From: Peribacillus asahii
Lineage (GTDB): Bacteria > Bacillota > Bacilli > Bacillales > DSM-1321
Direction: 5' to 3'
Assembly (NCBI RefSeq): GCF_003570725.1
Contig: NZ_QWVS01000052.1
Location: forward strand, 1-64,000
Length of the DNA stretch: 64,000 nucleotides
Shown: piece by piece, positions 57,918 to 64,000 of the stretch
How the letters are laid out: every line of letters begins with the position of its first letter
Position numbering within the stretch: position 1 is the first letter of the stretch
Made by a program: the position numbers and the translations under genes
The notes under the pieces: generated by a model
The model's database searches: none
What the model saw: only the letters and a program-made list of their open reading frames with translations
What the model was told of the DNA's origin: nothing

Positions 57918-58104
57918 TCTTTCACCTCCAAATCGTATAGAATGGTTATATAAGAACTTATTCAAGTGCAGCTAATTGTAATACTGATAGTGAGAGGAAG
58001 TTTGAGTACATTGGTTTCTGAATAAACACACAGTTCAATGAATTTGCAACGAGGTAAACTTTTGCTAGAATAAGGACAGCTAAATATTTTAGGAGTGTTG
58101 TGTT

Positions 58105-58821
58105 GTGGATCACAGGTTATCGAATGGTATATGTTATATACCGCCTAAGGGTGATTTTATTACTTTTGAGAACGCGGAAGCTTATATTGCAAAAGGTATT
58201 GAGTGGAAATTGTTCACAGAACGTTCAGTTAAGAAAGAACTTGTGTATAAATCAAACGGTTATCAAGCAAAGGTTAAGCTAGTTGGGTATGAAGAGTATG
58301 GCGGCAGTACACAAACTATCGTGGTGGAGTTTGAAGGTGGCAGCCTTGGCTGTATTCATCCTGCCTATTTAAAGGAAATGCAAAGCGCTAGTTTTGGAAA
58401 AGACTCATTTATAGAAGAGGCGACACCGGCAATAGATTCCCATGCAGAACAAGCAGAGGTAAAGTCCGATAAGAAGCCTAAATCTAGGGCTAAAAAAGAG
58501 CCGGCACAACCGAAACTTGTGCTGCCTGAAGATAAGGTTCATTTCACCGCAACGGTTAAAGAATTCACAGCGAAAATGAATCATTTTACCGGAGAAGAAG
58601 ATGAAGTCATTCTTCTTGAACATGTCAAAATAGAAGGCGAACAAGAATTAGAAATTGGAGATGCTTGGTGCAGCTATAGCAAAACGTTAAAAAAACTAGA
58701 ATTAGCAGAAGGAGACAGTCTTGAATTCGATGGTAAGATTGTTGATAAAAAGTTTGACAAAGCAATTCGTTATAAAATAAATAATCCATCCAAGCTGAAA
58801 AAACAACAACATCCTAATTAG
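58105..58821 (+). CDS. conserved hypothetical protein, 238 residues
   Basis: GTG 58105 with TAGGAGTG upstream. Not a family I can name. The N-terminal half (about 1-100) is a mixed alpha/beta segment with GYEEYGGSTQTIVVEFEGG. A Lys/Ala/Pro-rich linker follows (about 115-140, KSDKKPKSRAKKEPAQP). The C-terminal half (VHFTATVKEFTAKMNHFTGE to AIRYKINNPSKL) reads like an OB-fold of single-strand-binding type (KKLELAEGDSLEFDGKI). A nucleic-acid role is conceivable. No signal or membrane segment. It precedes the nitrilase gene by 22 bp. Confidence 0.65.
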   Translation: MDHRLSNGICYIPPKGDFITFENAEAYIAKGIEWKLFTERSVKKELVYKSNGYQAKVKLVGYEEYGGSTQTIVVEFEGGSLGCIHPAYLKEMQSASFGKDSFIEEATPAIDSHAEQAEVKSDKKPKSRAKKEPAQPKLVLPEDKVHFTATVKEFTAKMNHFTGEEDEVILLEHVKIEGEQELEIGDAWCSYSKTLKKLELAEGDSLEFDGKIVDKKFDKAIRYKINNPSKLKKQQHPN

Positions 58822-58843
58822 GAGTTTAAGGGGGAATAGGGCA

Positions 58844-59710
58844 GTGAAACTTCGCGTTTCTGCAGTGCAGTATCATTTGCATACGATTAGCTCATTTGAG
58901 GAATTTGCTAAACAATGTGAACATTATATAAAGACAGCTCAAGAGTTTGAAGCGGAATTTGTTTTATTTCCTGAGTTTTTTACGACTCAACTATTATCAA
59001 TTCGTGATGAACAAGGACACAACTTAACGATTCAAGATTTACCAAGTTTCACGGAGAAATATCACGCACTGTTTAGTCAGCTTGCGCAAGAAACAGGGAT
59101 GCATATTATTGGAGGCACTCACGTTATTGAACGAGAAGGGCGTTTGTATAATGTAGCTCATTTATTTTATCCAGATGGTCGGATTGCGGGGCAAGCGAAG
59201 CTTCATAGTACGCCGACTGAAGTGCACGAATGGAATATGCATAAAGGTGATAAGTTGAATGTGTTTGATACGGATAGAGGACGGATCGCGATTTTAACAT
59301 GCTATGATATCGAATTCCCGGAAATTGTAAGAATGGCGAAAGCGAAAGGAGCCGATGTTATCTTCTGCCCATCCTGTACAGATGATCGTCATGGCTTCCA
59401 TCGCGTTCGTTATACAGCGCATGCTCGTACAATTGAAAATCAAGTGTATGTTGTCACGACTGGAACAGTTGGTTCGCTTCCGACGGTTGACTTTATGCGT
59501 GCCAATATCGGTCAGGCAGCGGTCATTACACCTAATGATATTCCATTCCCACCAAAAGGAATTTTATGTGAAGGTGAGCTGAACCATGACATGATTATTA
59601 CAGCTGACCTTGATTTAGACTTACTATATAAAGTTCGTGAAAAAGGTTCCGTGACAACATGGCGAGATCGCCGCACGGATCTATATCCTGATTGGGAGAC
59701 ATCCGATTAA
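58844..59710 (+). CDS. carbon-nitrogen hydrolase (nitrilase superfamily)
   Basis: 288 residues from GTG 58844. The catalytic triad is complete: Glu in VLFPEFFTTQ, Lys in AGQAKLHSTPTEVHEW, Cys in ILTCYDIEFPE. It cleaves amides or nitriles; the exact substrate is unknown. The following GNAT gene starts 2 bp after its stop. In other bacilli (YhcX-type) the two activities are one polypeptide with the GNAT first, so here the same pair occurs as separate genes in reverse order. Confidence 0.9.
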   Translation: MKLRVSAVQYHLHTISSFEEFAKQCEHYIKTAQEFEAEFVLFPEFFTTQLLSIRDEQGHNLTIQDLPSFTEKYHALFSQLAQETGMHIIGGTHVIEREGRLYNVAHLFYPDGRIAGQAKLHSTPTEVHEWNMHKGDKLNVFDTDRGRIAILTCYDIEFPEIVRMAKAKGADVIFCPSCTDDRHGFHRVRYTAHARTIENQVYVVTTGTVGSLPTVDFMRANIGQAAVITPNDIPFPPKGILCEGELNHDMIITADLDLDLLYKVREKGSVTTWRDRRTDLYPDWETSD

Positions 59711-59712
59711 TA

Positions 59713-60378
59713 ATGGCATACTATAGCGGTTTTTTTGTGTTCGATCAACAGAAGCCACGGCGTGCCGTTTTACGGAATTATACAGAAGCGGATTTTGATG
59801 AATTAATCAAAATTCAATCGGAGTGTTTTCCGCCTCCTTTTCCAGAGGAACTATGGTGGAATCGTGAGCAATTAAACAATCATGTTACACTCTTTCCAGA
59901 AGGAGCTATCTGTGTGGAAGTAAACGGACAATTAGCTGGTTCACTTACGACTCTTTGCGTGGATTTTGATCCAGCTCATCCCACACATTCCTGGTCTGAG
60001 ATAACGGATGATGGGTATATTCGTAATCATCAAGGAAACGGAAATACACTGTATGTTGTCGATATTAGTATTCGACCAAAGTATCGAAAGTTTGGACTTG
60101 GAAAATGGATGATGCAGGCGATGTATCAGCTCGTTATTGAGAAGAAGCTTGATCGCTTATTAGGTGGTGGCCGAATACCTGGATTTAAGCGGGTTTCCGG
60201 CAGGATGACAGCGAAAGAATATGTACAAAAGGTTTTGTCTGGTGAGCTAAATGATCCAGTCATTAGCTTTTTATTAAAATGTGGCCGAACGCCCATCGCT
60301 ATTGTTGAAAACTATTTGGAAGATGATGAATCACAAAATTATGGCGTGTTGATGGAATGGGAAAATCCGTTTAAATAG
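59713..60378 (+). CDS. GNAT family N-acetyltransferase paired with the nitrilase
   Basis: ATG 59713 gives 221 residues (GGGAGA 12 nt upstream, inside the nitrilase gene). GNAT core: LRNYTEADFDELIKIQSECFPPPFP, LYVVDISIRPKYRKFGLGKWMM with the acetyl-CoA loop, and a C-terminal AIVENYLEDDESQNYGVLMEWENPF that is seen in YhcX-type fusions. The near-overlap with the hydrolase argues for joint function on one substrate. Confidence 0.88.
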   Translation: MAYYSGFFVFDQQKPRRAVLRNYTEADFDELIKIQSECFPPPFPEELWWNREQLNNHVTLFPEGAICVEVNGQLAGSLTTLCVDFDPAHPTHSWSEITDDGYIRNHQGNGNTLYVVDISIRPKYRKFGLGKWMMQAMYQLVIEKKLDRLLGGGRIPGFKRVSGRMTAKEYVQKVLSGELNDPVISFLLKCGRTPIAIVENYLEDDESQNYGVLMEWENPFK

Positions 60379-60441
60379 TGAAGGCTAGCGTAAATAAGGA
60401 TAGCTGTTATGTTTTTTATTGGTAATTAAGTATTTTTATAT

Positions 60442-60478
60442 AAAGCTAGGTCCGTATTAATGGATCTAGCTTTTAATT
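60442..60478 (+). terminator. terminator of the nitrilase-GNAT operon
   Basis: AAAGCTAGGTCC/GGATCTAGCTTT (one G-U) followed by TTAATTTTTT. The remaining gap to 60736 is AT-rich with no ORF; GGAAAACGGTTGCG near 60640 is only a poor match to a catabolite-response site. Confidence 0.75.
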
Positions 60479-60736
60479 TTTTACCAATTTTCATGATGAT
60501 AACTACCTTTTATATGTTTTTGTAAAAACACTTGAAAGATAAATGATATATGTATTCAGAGTATTCTATTAATAGAATGTGTTTTTTTGAAAAATACATT
60601 TGTGTTTTTATGAGTTGTTTATTATTATAAAATAGGAAAACGGTTGCGCGTATTAATCTTGCTAATAAATTGAGAATCAGCTAAGAAGCTAGTATAGAGA
60701 AGTATAGCCGCTAATTTGTAATTGAAGGAGTCAATC

Positions 60737-62125
60737 ATGTCAAACAAAGAACTAAAGAGAGGATTAGAGGCACGTCATATTCAGATGATTGCTTTGGGAG
60801 GTACCATTGGTGTGGGCTTATTTATGGGCTCAGCTAGTACAATTAAATGGACCGGACCATCTGTCATGCTAGCGTATGCTATCGCTGGTCTTTTTATATT
60901 TTTCATTATGCGCTCAATGGGGGAAATGCTTTATTTAGAGCCTACTACAGGTTCATTTGCAACCTTTGCGAGCAATTATATTCATCCTTTAGCAGGGTAT
61001 ATGACTGCGTGGAGTAATTGGTTCCAATGGGTAATTGTCGGAATGTCTGAGATTATCGCTGTTGGGATGTATATGAAGTATTGGTTCCCTGACTTGCCTG
61101 CATGGGTACCAGGAGTAATCGCCATGGTTATTCTAGGAGCTGCGAATCTCATTTCTGTAAAATCCTTCGGAGAATTTGAATTTTGGTTTGCGCTTATTAA
61201 AATTGTAACAATTGTACTTCTGATTGTTGTTGGCTTGGGCTTAATCCTCTTCGGATTAGGAAATGACGGCCAGGCGATTGGGTTATCAAATCTTTGGGAA
61301 AATGGTGGTTTCTTTACAGGAGGATGGACAGGCTTCTTTTTTGCACTTTCTCTTGTTATAGCAGCCTATCAAGGGGTTGAACTGATTGGAATCACTGCAG
61401 GTGAAGCGAAAAATCCACAGAAGACTATAACAAAAGCAATTCAAACCATTATATGGCGTATTTTAGTCTTTTATATTGGTGCCATTTTTGTTATTGTAAC
61501 AGTCTATCCTTGGGATCAATTGGATGAACTCGGCAGCCCCTTTGTTTCAACGTTTGCTAAAGTCGGAATTACTGCAGCGGCAGGTATCATTAACTTTGTC
61601 GTCATCACAGCAGCAATGTCAGGATGCAACAGTGGGATTTTCAGTGCTGGGCGTATGCTTTACACGCTAGCCATGAACGGTCAAGCTCCTAAAATTTTTG
61701 CGAAAGTATCTAAAAATGGTATTCCAGTCTATTGTACGATTGCTGTCCTTGTAGGTTTAGCCATTGGTGTTGTCTTGAATTATCTTGCTCCCCCAGAAAT
61801 CTTTGTCTATGTTTATAGTGCCAGTGTTCTACCTGGAATGGTGCCATGGTTTATGATACTGATTAGTCAGCTTAGATTCAGAAAGGTAAAAGCTACTGAG
61901 ATGGGTAAGCATCCGTTTAAAATGCCTTTTGCCCCGTATAGTAACTATGTGACAATTGCATTTTTACTAATCGTACTAGTTGGGATGTGGTTTAACCCTA
62001 GCACTCGTCTATCTCTTATTGTTGGAATCGTTTTTCTAGCTCTTGTCGTAGTAAGCTACTACATGTTAAAAATGGACAAGCGAGTACCGTTAGAAGTTAA
62101 ACCGCATGATGATATTTCTAAATAA
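60737..62125 (+). CDS. amino acid permease (APC superfamily)
   Basis: ATG 60737 (GAAGGAG upstream) gives 462 residues and twelve membrane helices. Signature blocks of the AAT family: [57 protein letters not shown] and [18 protein letters not shown]. It is a proton-coupled permease for one or several amino acids; close relatives include YdgF/AapA and LysP types, so the substrate is open. Single gene. Confidence 0.9.
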   Translation: MSNKELKRGLEARHIQMIALGGTIGVGLFMGSASTIKWTGPSVMLAYAIAGLFIFFIMRSMGEMLYLEPTTGSFATFASNYIHPLAGYMTAWSNWFQWVIVGMSEIIAVGMYMKYWFPDLPAWVPGVIAMVILGAANLISVKSFGEFEFWFALIKIVTIVLLIVVGLGLILFGLGNDGQAIGLSNLWENGGFFTGGWTGFFFALSLVIAAYQGVELIGITAGEAKNPQKTITKAIQTIIWRILVFYIGAIFVIVTVYPWDQLDELGSPFVSTFAKVGITAAAGIINFVVITAAMSGCNSGIFSAGRMLYTLAMNGQAPKIFAKVSKNGIPVYCTIAVLVGLAIGVVLNYLAPPEIFVYVYSASVLPGMVPWFMILISQLRFRKVKATEMGKHPFKMPFAPYSNYVTIAFLLIVLVGMWFNPSTRLSLIVGIVFLALVVVSYYMLKMDKRVPLEVKPHDDISK

Positions 62126-62284
62126 CAAGGTGATGCATTTTGATAAAGGAGTTCGTAATACAAGTGATTTTGTTGTAAGGGATTAAAGCCCTGTCATCTG
62201 ATTCAAGGAAATATAAATAGTTGCAATCATTATTCAAGCGAGGTTGCAAACTTAATGTTTGTTAAAATAGAAGGAAATAGGAAG

Positions 62285-62321
62285 GAGAGCTCGGTTTTTT
62301 AACGACTGAGCTCTCTTTGTT
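62285..62321 (+). terminator. terminator downstream of the permease gene
   Basis: GAGAGCTC/GAGCTCTC with a 15-nt loop, then TTTGTTTT. The rest of the gap to 62550 has no ORF. Confidence 0.75.
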
Positions 62322-62550
62322 TTACGAAATAGCTGTTTCAAGGTAAAGATAGCTAGTATATACACATACAATCATCTTATATTTCTAGGATTCTTTCTAT
62401 AAAAAATCTACCAATATTTTTTGGGGACATAAAATGGTTGTAATCACCATTTGGAATGATTGAAAATTAGGAATTCGCATTCTTTAGTTTTTTATATAAA
62501 TTTGTTAATATAGAAGTTAACTATTATACCAATCATAGGAGTGAACAATC

Positions 62551-62808
62551 ATGAGTGTACACAAGGCTATCACGTTACATGCCCAAAAACAAAATCAAGA
62601 TTTCACTAAATTTACTCGTTTAGACCAACAACGGGAAGAATATATTCAAGAGGCCGTAGAGTTATGTAAAACAGGAAAGGACTTTACAACAGACAAAATT
62701 AATGAAGTCACTTTGCAAATTAATGTTCTTGCAAATGAAAGATTTATTCCTACTCGTAAACTCGTTACGCCCGAAATGGTTCGTGTTTATGTCGAGTCAT
62801 TGAACTAA
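62551..62808 (+). CDS. ypbS: YpbS-like protein (DUF2533)
   Basis: 85 residues, helical. MSVHKAITLHAQKQNQDFTKF, REEYIQEAVELCKTG and RKLVTPEMVRVYVESL match the YpbS family of Bacilli, whose function is unknown. TAGGAGTG precedes the ATG. A perfect terminator follows. Confidence 0.8.
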   Translation: MSVHKAITLHAQKQNQDFTKFTRLDQQREEYIQEAVELCKTGKDFTTDKINEVTLQINVLANERFIPTRKLVTPEMVRVYVESLN

Positions 62809-62810
62809 GA

Positions 62811-62838
62811 AATCCCATGGCTTTTTAGCCATGGGATT
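62811..62838. terminator. terminator of ypbS
   Basis: AATCCCATGGCT/AGCCATGGGATT, perfect 12-bp stem, T4 loop. Confidence 0.8.
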
Positions 62839-62893
62839 CCATCTTATTTACCCATCCTTCATAGGAAGAGGCGGGGTAAGGGACTTATAGAAT

Positions 62894-63085
62894 TTAGATT
62901 CCATGCTGTTCGCAATATTCATTAATTAGCTGTTCAATTTGATTAAGTTCTGGATATTTCCCAGAAAAGGAAAATTTAACTTCTTCAACGAACTGTCCTT
63001 TATTATATACGTGAATTGCCCCATTTTGCTCGATTACACTATACTCGGGTTCAAATCTATACCCATTCCGTTCTATAGCACCCAT
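62894..63085 (-). CDS. ybxH: YbxH family protein (DUF5370)
   Basis: 63 residues. MGAIERNGYRFEPEYSVIEQ, HVYNKGQFVEEVKFSF and the C-terminal IEQLINEYCEQHGI are typical of the YbxH family. Small soluble protein of unknown role. AAGGAGAT lies in front of the ATG. Confidence 0.8.
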   Translation of the reverse strand: MGAIERNGYRFEPEYSVIEQNGAIHVYNKGQFVEEVKFSFSGKYPELNQIEQLINEYCEQHGI

Positions 63086-63194
63086 CTTTAAAAAGCATCT
63101 CCTTAAAATTCAATTTATTCACTGTTATTATTATTTCATGTTCTGGCTGGTAATAATCTAGAAGTTTTATTTTTCTTTTAGGGATTTAACTTAA

Positions 63195-63575
63195 CTAATC
63201 AACAAATTCTAACTGGCCTTTTGCTAATGTTGCTGGGTTCTTCAAACTTTCAATAGGAAAAATAAATGTCCATGGCATACTAGTCTCTTGCTGAATGACT
63301 AGTGGTGGTAAGGTGAATATATGCTCTGCAATGATTTTCTCATTTTCAATATAACGTAGTTTTTTATTATGGAATAAAAGTACTCGTTGACTAAAATTAT
63401 GAACAAGTACGGTAACTAATAATTCTCCTTTATGATTAATGGCTTGCCGTAAAGGGGTTAGTTCAATATTAGCGTGGTTCGATAATCTAGTTTCAAGAAA
63501 AATTCCCTCAATTATTTTACGATCTTTAGGGGATAAGGTTTTATCCCATGATGGTTCAAACTGAAGCTTTTGCAT
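63195..63575 (-). CDS. SLAP domain-containing protein
   Basis: 126 residues. The sequence MQKLQFEPSWDKTLSPKDRK followed by strands around LLVTVLVHNFSQRVLLFHNK and PLVIQQETSMPWTFIFPIES matches the SLAP (SecA2-accessory-linked) domain family of Bacilli. In B. anthracis such proteins sit by the secA2 genes; here it is isolated. AAGAGGTG precedes ATG 63575. A Fur-like box is in its upstream region. Confidence 0.75.
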   Translation of the reverse strand: MQKLQFEPSWDKTLSPKDRKIIEGIFLETRLSNHANIELTPLRQAINHKGELLVTVLVHNFSQRVLLFHNKKLRYIENEKIIAEHIFTLPPLVIQQETSMPWTFIFPIESLKNPATLAKGQLEFVD

Positions 63576-63620
63576 GTAGTGACACCTCTTCTTTTAAACT
63601 AACTTTATTTTAACATAGCG

Positions 63621-63634
63621 GTTGATATATCAAC
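63621..63634. promoter_or_regulatory. perfect palindrome upstream of the SLAP gene
   Basis: GTTGATATATCAAC, 14 bp, between the SLAP start codon and the Fur-like box. Possible operator. Confidence 0.4.
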
Positions 63635-63635
63635 T

Positions 63636-63650
63636 TTATAATCATTATCA
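63636..63650. promoter_or_regulatory. Fur-like box
   Basis: TTATAATCATTATCA matches the 7-1-7 Fur consensus TGATAATNATTATCA at 14 of 15 fixed or free positions. It lies 61 bp before the SLAP gene on the minus strand. Confidence 0.6.
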
Positions 63651-63898
63651 TTGTAAAGCCCTTTAAAAAACTTCCTTCTTTAAGTGTATTGTATAATGAT
63701 TTTAAATCTTCCATGATGACATGCATAAGTTCTTTTTCACGTACTATCGTTTCCTTCTAAAGTTTTGATGGAGTTGTCTAAGCAGGTGATATGAATGTTA
63801 TTGAATGACCACTTCTTAATAGTACCTTAGGGAGGGGTTTTTCATTTAAAATTTATGAATGTTGACAAAGTGTATATACTTTTAATCAAATGTTTGGT

Positions 63899-63938
63899 GT
63901 ATACGAATGTATACAAAGGTGCACGAAAGTATACATAT
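63899..63938 (+). repeat. four palindromic hexamers spaced every 10 bp
   Basis: GTATAC (63899), GTATAC (63909), GTGCAC (63919) and GTATAC (63929), each followed by a GAAT/AAAG/GAAA/ATAT-type tetramer. The 10-bp period puts every unit on the same DNA face. A TTGACA lies at 63862. The regulated gene would lie beyond the window end. Confidence 0.6.
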
Positions 63939-64000
63939 GCTTTGATACAATATATAAGAGAACACCTTCATATTACCGATTTTCTGAACGAGAAAGCCCA

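Noticed and set aside
60640-60655. Catabolite-response (cre) site before the amino acid permease
   Set aside because: GGAAAACGGTTGCG differs from the consensus at both outer positions and is not symmetric.
63614-63733. Short minus-strand frame (about 38 codons from ATG 63727 region)
   Set aside because: It contains the Fur-like box and palindrome, has no good ribosome site and no known relatives.
63855-64000. Open frame from ATG 63855 to the window edge
   Set aside because: It would translate straight through the 10-bp GTATAC array. The nearest GGGAGGGG is about 17 nt away, and no family is recognisable. It cannot be judged without the sequence beyond 64000.

Overview
The window is a chromosomal segment of a low-GC, endospore-forming member of the Bacillaceae. 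The evidence is the AT-rich composition, Gram-positive Shine-Dalgarno sequences (AGGAGG-type) with frequent TTG and GTG starts, spore coat genes (cotJABC), and many genes whose closest recognisable relatives are Bacillus subtilis families (FruA, YuaF/FloT, YkpA, YdjO, YhcV, YuxL, YckD, YkuS, the mhq and yrk clusters, YpbS, YbxH). No rRNA, tRNA or CRISPR array was seen.

Layout. 0.1-9.4 kb: a fructose-type PTS permease, a SleB-type hydrolase, a hemolysin III protein, a YusW-like lipoprotein, bioY with a BirA operator, the yuaF-floT flotillin pair behind a SigW-type promoter, and an ABC-F ATPase. 9.4-14 kb: a gene-poor stretch with what looks like the 5' end of a group II intron just behind a terminator, a truncated lipoprotein gene with an ECF promoter, cvfB, an IS200/IS605-like end next to an M15 peptidase fragment, and cotJABC. 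14-34 kb: recQ, two YdjO genes, a PAS sensor kinase, an SGNH hydrolase plus ABC exporter, a frameshifted S9 peptidase, nitric oxide synthase with a divergent HxlR-type regulator, a YhgE/Pip protein, corA with a possible leader peptide, and a padR operon with a long operator-like hairpin.

34-42.3 kb holds two stress-response clusters. The first (two ring-cleaving dioxygenases, an MhqD hydrolase and a flavin reductase) has an MhqR-like box on its promoter and should deal with quinone-type electrophiles. The second is a reactive-sulfur operon (CstR, TusA, DsrE, rhodanese, TusA-rhodanese, rhodanese-persulfide dioxygenase, TSUP exporter), in which an ATACC-N6-GGTAT operator recurs five times. Together they fit sensing and disposal of persulfide and electrophile stress.

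42.4-53.2 kb: cardiolipin synthase, CcdC, HU, a small membrane protein/XRE pair, a phosphoesterase, and then a cluster of a VTC-type polyphosphate polymerase, a DUF4956 membrane protein, a CotH-kinase-like surface protein with Met/Pro/Glu/Gly repeats, and a two-component system. This cluster is the best candidate for an incompletely described system. 53.5-56.2 kb is a decay zone (frameshifted ferritin, orphan holin, BclA-like fragment, recombinase remnant). 56.2-64 kb returns to housekeeping genes: PxpC/PxpB, a nitrilase-GNAT pair, an amino acid permease and small Bacillus proteins, ending in an array of palindromic hexamers spaced every 10 bp.

All calls rest on reading the sequence and remembered family features. 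No database search was run.
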